Below, in pieces: positions 27,839 through 35,341 of a DNA stretch of 64,000 bases. The position numbers were made by a program, and so were the translations under genes. The stretch covers positions 1 through 64,000 of the forward strand of contig JAABQV010000002.1 in the NCBI GenBank assembly GCA_011391255.1, given 5' to 3'. Under the pieces are notes generated by a model. It was not told the DNA's origin, made no database searches, and worked only from the letters and a program-made list of their open reading frames with translations. How positions within the stretch are numbered: the first letter of the stretch is position 1; every line of letters starts with the position of its first letter. The DNA comes from Dechloromonas sp. Lineage in GTDB: Bacteria > Pseudomonadota > Gammaproteobacteria > Burkholderiales > Rhodocyclaceae.

Positions 27839-28114
27839 TCATAAACGCGAGGTTTTCGCGTAGAGACTCAAACCGCCTCCGAACACGGCCTCCTCGCCGG
27901 GTGAAAAAGCTCTCTGCAAAACATCACGCCCGCCATCAGCGGAAGCGGCGAGCGCCTCATCGCTGAAATTGACGCGATAGGACTCCTGAATCTCGGGCAG
28001 GTCGACACGTTCACTGAGCGGCACCCTGTCCTGGCGCACCGCGAATTCCCGGAAAATGCTGCCACGCTGAGTAAGCGACAGCGAACCTTGGAGTGGCTTG
28101 TCAAGTATAAACAT
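27839..28114 (-). CDS. Hypothetical small soluble protein
   Basis: 91 aa from MFILDKPLQGSLSL. The track start at 28126 adds four residues and neither start has a clear binding site. No signal peptide, membrane helix or known domain is visible. It contains SYRVNFSDEALAASADGG and ends with GGGLSLYAKTSRL. Its 5' end overlaps the TerB-like gene 2 by 14 nt, suggesting translational coupling and a shared role with that protein. I do not recognise the family. Confidence 0.6.
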   Translation of the reverse strand: MFILDKPLQGSLSLTQRGSIFREFAVRQDRVPLSERVDLPEIQESYRVNFSDEALAASADGGRDVLQRAFSPGEEAVFGGGLSLYAKTSRL

Positions 28115-28592
28115 ATGAGCTTTCAACTATTCGGGCGTCGCTCAGCGAGGGCTGCCCGGCATCATTTCTGCATGGGGAAGGGATCGCCGCATCGGAACAC
28201 TCTAAAAGATCAATTTTCCAGTGCTTCTGCGCTTGAGCGATAAGCCCGGCCTCGTCAGCAGTCAGACAGCGATCAGCATTAACAATGGCAAGAATCAGGC
28301 GTAGCGCCTTTTGTTGCAACGCAGAATCTCGAACACCCTCAAGAACGCTTGCAACAATTTCAGCGGTCAGCACAAATTGCCCTGAATCATGCCGCTGGCC
28401 GTGTCCCAGCAGGTCCTCGAAAAATTCATAGGAGATGCTATCGAATTGCTCGGGCGAGAGGCCAAGCCGGCGGATAATTTCTTGCCTTTTCAATAGATTT
28501 AGCTCACTTCTATCAACGGTGCCGTCAGCCATCAACGCGAGGACGACGACACGTGCCATGGCTTGCGGACTATCGGTAGCGTAATTGCGCAT
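28101..28592 (-). CDS. TerB-like protein 2
   Basis: 163 aa from MRNYATDSPQAMARVV (GGAGATATTT binding site). It shares the pattern LALMADGxxDxSELxLLxxxxxIRRLGL with the paralogue next to sbtA, and likewise ends its second helix pair with VNADRCLTADEAGLIAQAQKHW. A 30-residue tail unlike the paralogue follows. It diverges from the CbbR-like gene. The duplication on both sides of the same promoter region points to a role in the bicarbonate-uptake regulon. Confidence 0.8.
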   Translation of the reverse strand: MRNYATDSPQAMARVVVLALMADGTVDRSELNLLKRQEIIRRLGLSPEQFDSISYEFFEDLLGHGQRHDSGQFVLTAEIVASVLEGVRDSALQQKALRLILAIVNADRCLTADEAGLIAQAQKHWKIDLLECSDAAIPSPCRNDAGQPSLSDARIVESSYVYT

Positions 28593-28680
28593 AAATATCT
28601 CCTGATTAATTGGAAGGTCAAATTTGGCCTCCACTACCAATTTGGACGCAAACATGTATAAAATCAAATTAAACAAATTC

Positions 28681-28700
28681 GTTAATTGATATAACTTAAC
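28681..28700. promoter_or_regulatory. Palindromic LysR-type site in front of the CbbR-like gene
   Basis: GTTAATTGATATAACTTAAC contains GTTAA-N10-TTAAC, a T-N-A type LysR operator shape. It ends 6 nt before the start codon of the regulator gene and lies in the gap to TerB-like gene 2, so it could serve autoregulation and divergent control. Confidence 0.45.
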
Positions 28701-28706
28701 TTATAC

Positions 28707-29615
28707 ATGCCACGCAGAAGAATTACGTTTCGCCAATTGGAGACTTTCGCCACGGTCGCTCGCCTAGGTAGCTTTACCAAGGCAGCCGATGCCCTGCATC
28801 TGACCCAGCCGGCGATTTCCATTCAGATGAAACAGCTTTCGGAAACCATAGGCCTGCCGATTTTCGAGCACGCCGGGCGCGACCTTTCCCTATCCTCGGC
28901 CGGAGACGAGTTGCTCGAAACAGTCCGCAGCCTCGATGATGTATGGAATCGATTTGAGTCAGCCATTGATGAATTGAAAGGCTTGAAGCGCGGCAAGCTG
29001 CGTGTCGCACTGGTGACTACGGCCAAATATTTTTTACCTCGCATGCTGGGTAGTTTCTGCCAGCGTTATCCCGATATTGATATCGAACTTGAGATTACCA
29101 ACCGCGAGAAAGTCATTGAGCGCCTGAGCAATAATCAGGATGATCTTTACGTGATGTCCTATCCACCTGACGACATGGATATTGTCCGCTACCCGTTCCT
29201 TGACAACGAATACGTGGTCATTGCGCCGCCGGGGCATTGGGGTGTCGGCAAAAAACTGGCGCTGAAGGATCTGGCGGAAGAATGGTTTCTGCTCCGTGAG
29301 CAGGGTTCCGGCTCACGGCATGTCATCGAGCAGCACACCCAAGCCCAAGGCATTCAACTTAAGGTTCGACTCTCTCTGGCCAGTAATGAGGCGATACGGG
29401 AGTTGGTGGCCAGTGGCATGGGCCTGTCCGTCCTGTCGCGTCATGCACTGGGTAGCCCATCCGAGCAAAACGACCTTGCTCTGCTTGAGGTTGAAGGCTT
29501 TCCACTTCGGAACGCCTGGAATGTGGTGCACCTGAGCAGCAAAATCATTTCGCTGCCGGCACAGGCTTTTCTCGATGAATTGTTGCGCAGCAGCGGCGCT
29601 CACTCGCCCAAATAG
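28707..29615 (+). CDS. LysR-type regulator, CbbR/CmpR-like
   Basis: 302 aa. Winged-helix N-terminus (TFRQLETFATVARLGSFTKA followed by ADALHLTQPAISIQMKQL) in the style of CbbR and CmpR, regulators of CO2 fixation and bicarbonate uptake. The effector domain starts near residue 92 (GKLRVALVTTAKYFLPRML). The closeness to sbtAB supports an inorganic-carbon role. No ribosome binding site is visible before the ATG, since the upstream bases are an AT-rich palindrome. The 3' end overlaps livF by 16 bp. Confidence 0.85.
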   Translation: MPRRRITFRQLETFATVARLGSFTKAADALHLTQPAISIQMKQLSETIGLPIFEHAGRDLSLSSAGDELLETVRSLDDVWNRFESAIDELKGLKRGKLRVALVTTAKYFLPRMLGSFCQRYPDIDIELEITNREKVIERLSNNQDDLYVMSYPPDDMDIVRYPFLDNEYVVIAPPGHWGVGKKLALKDLAEEWFLLREQGSGSRHVIEQHTQAQGIQLKVRLSLASNEAIRELVASGMGLSVLSRHALGSPSEQNDLALLEVEGFPLRNAWNVVHLSSKIISLPAQAFLDELLRSSGAHSPK

Positions 29616-30304
29616 GCCGCGCGCACTTTCGGGTCGTCAAGCAATTTCGCCGACTCGCCAGTCAGGGTGATTTCACCACTTTCCATAACATAGCCGCGCT
29701 GGCTGGATTGCAGGGCGAGCTTGGCGTTTTGTTCGATCAGCAGGATGGTCATGCCTTCGGCCGCAACGGCCTTGATCACCTCGAATATCTTTTGCACCAT
29801 CAGCGGCGCCAGACCCATCGACGGCTCGTCGAGCAGCAGCATTTTCGGCCGGCTCATCAGCGCCCGGCCAATCGCCAGCATTTGCTGCTCACCGCCGGAA
29901 AGCGTACCGGCGAGCTGGGTTTCGCGCTCTTTCAAGCGCGGAAAATAGCCGTACATGCGTTCCAGATCATCGGCAATCGCTGCCTTGTCGTCACGGACAA
30001 AAGCGCCCATGGCGAGATTTTCTGCCACAGAAAGGCGCGGGAAGACGCCACGGCCTTCCGGCACCAGGGCGATGCCTTTGCTGATCATCAGGTGCGGCGC
30101 AATGCGCGTCACCTTCTCGCCACAGAAATGCACATCACCACCGGCGGCATCAAGGACGCGGGCAATTGCCTTCAGTGTGCTGGTCTTGCCGGCGCCATTG
30201 GCACCGATCAGGGCGACCATTTCGCCTTGGTTAACGTGAAAGGTGATGCTGCGCACCGCCTGGATGCCGCCGTAGGCGACGCGGAGTCCGGTAACTTCAA
30301 GCAC
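29600..30304 (-). CDS. livF: Branched-chain amino-acid ABC transporter ATP-binding protein LivF
   Basis: 234 aa ABC ATPase with Walker A GANGAGKTST, signature LSGGEQQML, Walker B LLLDEPSMGLAP and the H-loop replaced by the family-typical LLIEQN. LivF-type proteins lack the extended domain seen in LivG. It powers uptake of leucine, isoleucine and valine or related amides with LivG and the permeases. Last gene of the livKHMGF operon and overlaps livG by 8 nt. Confidence 0.93.
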   Translation of the reverse strand: MLEVTGLRVAYGGIQAVRSITFHVNQGEMVALIGANGAGKTSTLKAIARVLDAAGGDVHFCGEKVTRIAPHLMISKGIALVPEGRGVFPRLSVAENLAMGAFVRDDKAAIADDLERMYGYFPRLKERETQLAGTLSGGEQQMLAIGRALMSRPKMLLLDEPSMGLAPLMVQKIFEVIKAVAAEGMTILLIEQNAKLALQSSQRGYVMESGEITLTGESAKLLDDPKVRAAYLGE

Positions 30305-31058
30305 CTAAATAAGCCTCAATAACGCGTTGATCCTTTTGTACAACAGCCGGCACGTCCTCGATCACCAGCGCACCGTAATCGAGCACGGCGACGCGATCAC
30401 AAAGCCCCATGACCAGTTTGACATCGTGCTCGATGAGCAGCACCGTCGTGCCATCGCGGCGGATGCCGTCGATCAGCTCGCGCAACTCGTCGGTTTCGGT
30501 GTGATTCATGCCGGCCGCCGGTTCGTCAAGACACAATAATTTTGGCTCGGTGGCGAGGGCGCGGGCGATTTCAAGGCGGCGTTGATCGCCATAGGAGAGA
30601 TTCCTGGCGAGATCGTCGGCGCGATCTTCGATTCGCACGTAGTGCAGCAAGTCAATCGCGCGCTGCTTGATCGCCGCCTCTTCAGCACGCGTTGCGGCGT
30701 TTTGCAGGATTGCCCCGAGAACGCCGGCGCCGGTGCGCACATGGCGGCCGACCATGACATTTTCGAGCGCCGTCATGTTGCCGAACAGACGGATATTCTG
30801 AAAGGTGCGGGCGATACCGCGCTCAGCCGCCTGATGCGGCGCATCGGCGAGCAGGGGCTGGCCGTCGAAGACAAAACCGCCGCCATCTGGAATGTAAAGC
30901 CCGGTCAGGCAATTGAAAAAAGTGGTTTTACCGGCGCCGTTGGGGCCGATCAGGCCATAGATTTCACCGCTCCGGATGCTCAGCGAAACATCGCGCAGCG
31001 CCTGGACGCCGCCGAAGTGCTTGGCGACATTGTTCGCTTGCAGCAGGAGTTCAGCCAT
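30297..31058 (-). CDS. livG: Branched-chain amino-acid ABC transporter ATP-binding protein LivG
   Basis: 253 aa from MAELLLQANNVAKHFGG. The track start five codons earlier is less likely. It has Walker A GPNGAGKTTF, the signature LSYGDQRRLEIARALA, Walker B LLCLDEPAAGMN and IEHDVKLVM (H-loop). The inserted segment between Walker A and the signature and the C-terminal VIEAYLGA are LivG hallmarks. The start overlaps livM by 8 nt. Confidence 0.93.
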   Translation of the reverse strand: MAELLLQANNVAKHFGGVQALRDVSLSIRSGEIYGLIGPNGAGKTTFFNCLTGLYIPDGGGFVFDGQPLLADAPHQAAERGIARTFQNIRLFGNMTALENVMVGRHVRTGAGVLGAILQNAATRAEEAAIKQRAIDLLHYVRIEDRADDLARNLSYGDQRRLEIARALATEPKLLCLDEPAAGMNHTETDELRELIDGIRRDGTTVLLIEHDVKLVMGLCDRVAVLDYGALVIEDVPAVVQKDQRVIEAYLGA

Positions 31059-32121
31059 TGCCCGCCCCCGCATCGCTTAATTCCCGCTTGCGTTCCGGCG
31101 ACGGCCACAAGCCGGCCGGCTTGAAGCGCATGACGAGCACCAGCGCGAGGCCGAAAATCAGCATGCGCAGGCTTTCCGGATCGACCAGCATTTTGCCGAA
31201 AACCGCCATCTGGATCGGCCCGACGCCGTAGCGCAGCGCCTCAGGCAGGATACTGAGCAGCACCGCGCCGAGAATGACACCGGGAATATGGCCCATCCCG
31301 CCAAGGACGACCATGGCGAGAATCATGATTGATTCGATCAGCGAGAAACTTTCCGGCGAGACAAAGCCCTGCATCGCCGAAAAAACGCCGCCGGCAACAC
31401 CACCGAAACTGGCACCCATGGCAAAAGCCAGCAACTTCAGATTACGCGTATTGATACCGACCGCCTTGGCGGCGATTTCATCCTCGCGGATCGCCTGCCA
31501 GGCACGCCCGACGCGCGAGTTTTGCAGGCGCAGGTTGATGATGATGACCAAAATCACGAGTGCCAGCAGCAGGTAGTAATACTTCTGCGGTCCACTCATG
31601 GAAATGCCCAAAATTTGGCTCGTCGTTGAAAACTTGAAATCACCAATCGCCACCGGGTCGATCAGCGTAATGCCCTGGGCGCCATTGGTGATGTTGATCG
31701 GCGCATTGAGATTGTTCATGAAAATACGGACGATTTCGCCGAAGCCGAGCGTCACTATCGCCAGATAATCGCCGCGCAGCTTGAGGGTTGGCGAACCAAG
31801 GATGACGCCGAAGAAGCAGGCGACCAGCGCACCAATCGGCAAAATCACCCAGAACGGCCAATGCAGGCCAAAGTGCGGACTGGCAAGCAAGGCGTAGGTA
31901 TAGGCACCGACGGCGTAGAAGGCGATGTAGCCGAGGTCAAGCAGGCCGGCATAGCCGACGACGATATTCAAGCCAAGCGCCAGAAAAACATAAAGGATGG
32001 CGAAGTTGAGAATCCGTACCCAGGCCTGACCACCCATCGCGGCAACAAAAGGCAGGGCAAGCAACGCCACGACAATCAGGGTGATGCCAAAGGCGGAGCG
32101 TGGATTGAGCCATTTGCTCAT
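31051..32121 (-). CDS. livM: Branched-chain amino-acid ABC transporter permease LivM
   Basis: 356 aa with about ten hydrophobic segments. The LivM pattern is clear: NIVVGYAGLLDLGYIAFYAVGAY, LRGDYLAIVTLGFGEI and the coupling-helix region RAWQAIREDEIAAKAVGIN. The tail after the last helix is charged and Gly-rich. It forms the inner-membrane channel with LivH and overlaps livH by 4 nt. Confidence 0.94.
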   Translation of the reverse strand: MSKWLNPRSAFGITLIVVALLALPFVAAMGGQAWVRILNFAILYVFLALGLNIVVGYAGLLDLGYIAFYAVGAYTYALLASPHFGLHWPFWVILPIGALVACFFGVILGSPTLKLRGDYLAIVTLGFGEIVRIFMNNLNAPINITNGAQGITLIDPVAIGDFKFSTTSQILGISMSGPQKYYYLLLALVILVIIINLRLQNSRVGRAWQAIREDEIAAKAVGINTRNLKLLAFAMGASFGGVAGGVFSAMQGFVSPESFSLIESIMILAMVVLGGMGHIPGVILGAVLLSILPEALRYGVGPIQMAVFGKMLVDPESLRMLIFGLALVLVMRFKPAGLWPSPERKRELSDAGAGNG

Positions 32122-33041
32122 GCTCTGTCCCCCGTTTTTTCACCGAACAGGCCGGATGGTTTGAACATCAGCACGACGATCAACACCAGAAAGGCGAAGA
32201 TGTCCTGATAGTGGCTACCGAGGAAGCCGCCAGTCAGATCACCGATATAGCCGGCGCCGAGCGCTTCGATCAAGCCAAGCAAAATGCCGCCGAGCATCGC
32301 CCCGGCAAGATTGCCGATGCCACCCAAGACCGCCGCCGTGAAGGCCTTGAGGCCGAGCATGAAGCCCATCTGGTAATGGGCGATTTCGTAATAGGTGCCG
32401 ACCATGATGCCGGCCAGCGCGCCGAGTGCTGAGCCAATGATGAAGGCAGCGGCAATCACGCGATTGATATTGACGCCCATCAGACTGGCCACCGCCGGAT
32501 TCTGCGAGGTGGCACGCATCGCCATGCCAAGCTTGGTGCGATAGACGAGGAAAAGCAGGCCGCCCATGGTCAACGCCGAAACCAGCACAATAATTACCTG
32601 CACAGCAGTAAAGTGGGCGCCGCCGAATTCAAAGGCAACACTCGGCAGCAGCGGCGGAAAGGTCAGGTAATTGCGCCCCCAGATAATCATCGCAACGTTT
32701 TGCAGGACGATCGACATGCCGATTGCCGTAATCAACGGCGTCAAGCGCGGCGCGTTGCGCAGCGGGCGATAGGCGACGCGCTCCAGTCCCCAGCCGAGCG
32801 CCATGCAGACCAGTACCGAAACCGTCAGCCCGGCGAGGCCGGCGAATATCACCGGCATCCCGGCCTTGATCAGAAACCCGGCGACCGAAATGGTGACCAG
32901 CGTGCCGATCATCACCACTTCGCCATGGGCAAAGTTGATCAGCCCCATGATGCCGTACACCATCGTGTACCCCAGCGCGACCAGAGCATAGATGCTGCCC
33001 TGCACCAGGCCATTGATGATCTGCTGGAGAAAAATGTCCAT
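32118..33041 (-). CDS. livH: Branched-chain amino-acid ABC transporter permease LivH
   Basis: 307 aa. Starts with FLQQIINGLVQGSIYALVALGYTMVYGI, has INFAHGEVVMIG and the EAA-type loop RATSQNPAVASLMGVNINRV. These are diagnostic of LivH. It sits 69 bp downstream of livK, a gap holding a stable hairpin and the 17-mer motif, so it may be expressed at a lower level than the binding protein. Confidence 0.94.
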   Translation of the reverse strand: MDIFLQQIINGLVQGSIYALVALGYTMVYGIMGLINFAHGEVVMIGTLVTISVAGFLIKAGMPVIFAGLAGLTVSVLVCMALGWGLERVAYRPLRNAPRLTPLITAIGMSIVLQNVAMIIWGRNYLTFPPLLPSVAFEFGGAHFTAVQVIIVLVSALTMGGLLFLVYRTKLGMAMRATSQNPAVASLMGVNINRVIAAAFIIGSALGALAGIMVGTYYEIAHYQMGFMLGLKAFTAAVLGGIGNLAGAMLGGILLGLIEALGAGYIGDLTGGFLGSHYQDIFAFLVLIVVLMFKPSGLFGEKTGDRA

Positions 33042-33048
33042 GTTTTAC

Positions 33049-33065
33049 CGGTTGACCGCAACAAG
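33049..33065. repeat. Dispersed 17-mer motif, copy 2
   Basis: CGGTTGACCGCAACAAG, identical to 18971-18987, lies between livK and livH. See findings for related shorter copies. Confidence 0.6.
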
Positions 33066-33066
33066 T

Positions 33067-33094
33067 GAGAACGGCACCTTGCGGTGCCGTTCTC
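33067..33094 (-). promoter_or_regulatory. Strong hairpin between livK and livH
   Basis: GAGAACGGCACC pairs perfectly with GGTGCCGTTCTC across a 4-nt loop. No T-tract follows on the minus strand, so it is more likely a partial terminator or an mRNA-stabilising stem that raises livK relative to livHMGF, as is usual for binding-protein operons. Confidence 0.65.
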
Positions 33095-33110
33095 TTAGCC
33101 AATATTGGCT

Positions 33111-34472
33111 TTACTTCTTTTCGACTGCAGCTTTGGCAGCATCAGCGCCAGCCTTGACCGCCTCGGCACCGGCAACAACAGCACCTTTACCAGCTTCGGT
33201 CGCGGCACCGGCAACCGCCATGGCGGCATCCTTCACTTCTGCAACCGCCTGAGCGACTTCCGCCTTGGCCACTTCGACCGGAGCGCCTACCGTCGTAACG
33301 TACTCAAGCTTGCCGCCCTTGTACTGATAGATGGAAATCGCGCCGCTCATCAGGTCACCGAACTCATCAAAGGTGATCTTGGCGGTGACGCCGTCGTAGC
33401 TGGTCTTGCCGATTTCCGGCAGGAACTTGACCGGATCAACCGAGTTGGCGCGCTTCATCGAGTCTGCCATGACCATTACGGCGTCGTAAACATATGGTGC
33501 GTAAAGCTGAATCTCGCCATTGAACTTCTTGACGAACTTGTCCTTGAATTCCGGCCCCTTGGCCAGTTTTTCAAGCGGCATGCCCGGCAGTGAGCAGTAA
33601 TGACCCTCGGTCGCCGGGCCACCCAGCTTCATGAACTCGGGCGTACAAACGCCGTCGCCACCAAGGAACTTGGCCTTGATGCCGAGATCGGCCATTTGCT
33701 TGGCCATCGGGCCACCCTGGGCATCCATGCCGCCGTAGAAAACGAGGTCAGCTTTCTTGGATTTGATCTTGGTCAGAATCGCCTTGAAATCGGTTGCCTT
33801 GTCGTTGGTGTACTCGGTGGCGACAACTTTCAGGCCATTGGCCTCGGCGCCCTTCTTGAACTCGTCGGCCAGACCCTGACCGTAAGCGGTCCGGTCGTCG
33901 ATGATGGCAACCGTCTTGACGCCCTGCTTGGCAGCAAATTCACCCAGCGCCTTGCCCTGCTGAACGTCGTTGGCCATCACGCGGAAAGCCGTTTTGAAAC
34001 CTTGCTGAGTGTATTTCGGGTTGGTAGCCGAACCGGAAATCTGCGGAATACCGGCATCCGAATACAGCTTGGAGGCAGGAATCGTCGTACCGGAATTGAG
34101 GTGGCCGATAACGCCGGTTACTTTGGCATCAACCAGCTTCTGGGCAACGATGGTGCCCTGCTTCGGGTCAGCCTGGTCGTCCTCGGCGAGCAGTTCAAAT
34201 TTGATCTTGGCGCCGCCGATTTCGATAGCTTGTGCGTTGAGTTCCTCAATGGCGAGTACTGCACCATTTTCATTGTCCTTGCCAAGATGAGCCTGCGGGC
34301 CGGTCATCGGTGCAACGTGGCCGAGCTTGACAGTCACTTCCGGCTTCGGTGGCGGGGCGACAGGCGCAGCAACCGGCGCTTCAACCGGCTTTGGCGCTTC
34401 TTTTTCACCACAGGCGCCGAGCGCAAAGACGGACGCAATGGAGAGGGCAACTACGGAAAGCTTGGCTTGCAT
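33111..34472 (-). CDS. livK: Branched-chain amino-acid binding lipoprotein LivK-like, with unusual tails
   Basis: 453 aa, about 80 longer than usual LivK/J. Instead of a simple signal peptide it has a lipobox (ALGAC, Cys21) and a Pro/Ala/Val spacer (residues 22-46), so it should be lipid-anchored. The Leu/Ile/Val-binding fold follows (VTVKLGHVAPMTGPQAHLGK, ASKLYSDAGIPQISGSATNP). After about residue 400 an Ala/Lys/Glu-rich amphipathic tail is added (AKAEVAQAVAEVKDAAMAV...). First gene of livKHMGF. Confidence 0.88.
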   Translation of the reverse strand: MQAKLSVVALSIASVFALGACGEKEAPKPVEAPVAAPVAPPPKPEVTVKLGHVAPMTGPQAHLGKDNENGAVLAIEELNAQAIEIGGAKIKFELLAEDDQADPKQGTIVAQKLVDAKVTGVIGHLNSGTTIPASKLYSDAGIPQISGSATNPKYTQQGFKTAFRVMANDVQQGKALGEFAAKQGVKTVAIIDDRTAYGQGLADEFKKGAEANGLKVVATEYTNDKATDFKAILTKIKSKKADLVFYGGMDAQGGPMAKQMADLGIKAKFLGGDGVCTPEFMKLGGPATEGHYCSLPGMPLEKLAKGPEFKDKFVKKFNGEIQLYAPYVYDAVMVMADSMKRANSVDPVKFLPEIGKTSYDGVTAKITFDEFGDLMSGAISIYQYKGGKLEYVTTVGAPVEVAKAEVAQAVAEVKDAAMAVAGAATEAGKGAVVAGAEAVKAGADAAKAAVEKK

Positions 34473-34591
34473 CGATGGTTCTCCTGAACATATGGGGTGG
34501 GATTAAAACAACGCCTGATTGTCCGTAGCACTAACCGGCCTGTCAATAACAAACGTCCTGATCCTTGGCCGATTTCACTTAAAATCTGCGC

Positions 34592-35341
34592 ATGAACTCA
34601 ACGCCTATGCGCCAGTTTGCCCTGCAAGGGGCTGCCGTCATTCTGGTTTTATCGCTTGCCTGGCCGTATTTTGGCTGGACGGCAGAAGCTTTGCCATGGC
34701 TCCAGACCAGCCTGGCGATTGGCCTCGTCGCGCTGGTTTTTGCGACGCTAACGCGCCAGCCCTGGTGGTGGCGCGCCATCCACGCCGGCTTCATGCCGCT
34801 GATCTGGTTTACTCAAAGCCTGGCGATTGAGCCGGCTTGGTTCCTTGTCGCTTTTGTGCTGCTTTTACTGGTTTACCGTGGCGCCTTGAGCGGGCAAGTG
34901 CCGCTCTATCTCTCAAACAAGGAAACCGTCGCCGCGCTTGCAGATCTGCTTGCTGAACGCGGCAACAGTCGCTTTCTCGATCTTGGTGCCGGCCTCGGCA
35001 GCACCGCCGTGCCCCTCGCCGACGCACTGCCCGAAAGCCAATTCACCGGTTATGAAAACGCGCCACTAACCTGGCTGGTCGGCCGTTTTTTTGCGCTGGG
35101 CAGACCGAATATTCGCTGGCGCTGGGACGACTTGTGGCAGGCCAATCTTGGCGAGTACGACGTGGTTTACGCTTTTTTATCACCGGCGCCGATGGCAAAA
35201 TTATGGGCCAAGGTTGAGGCTGAAATGTCGCCCGGCAGCCTCTTCATCAGCAACAGTTTTCCGGTTCCCGGCGCAGCGCCCAGCCACATCATTGAAGTGG
35301 ATTGCACCCCGGCGCGGCCGCTTTACTGCTACGAGCGATGA
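34592..35341 (+). CDS. Membrane-anchored class I SAM methyltransferase
   Basis: 249 aa. Three hydrophobic helices occupy residues about 10-100 and a small methyltransferase domain follows, with motif I FLDLGAGLGSTAVPLADAL and a post-I acidic residue in FTGYENAP. Substrate unknown. Similar proteins are annotated only as class I SAM-dependent methyltransferases. The stop codon overlaps the histidine kinase start (ATGA), so both are probably translated from one message and may respond to a common signal. Confidence 0.75.
   Translation: MNSTPMRQFALQGAAVILVLSLAWPYFGWTAEALPWLQTSLAIGLVALVFATLTRQPWWWRAIHAGFMPLIWFTQSLAIEPAWFLVAFVLLLLVYRGALSGQVPLYLSNKETVAALADLLAERGNSRFLDLGAGLGSTAVPLADALPESQFTGYENAPLTWLVGRFFALGRPNIRWRWDDLWQANLGEYDVVYAFLSPAPMAKLWAKVEAEMSPGSLFISNSFPVPGAAPSHIIEVDCTPARPLYCYER

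Noticed and set aside
33111-33270. Frameshift or fusion explanation for the LivK Ala-rich tail
   Set aside because: Codon use and frame are continuous, and the tail is periodic as expected of a real helical segment.
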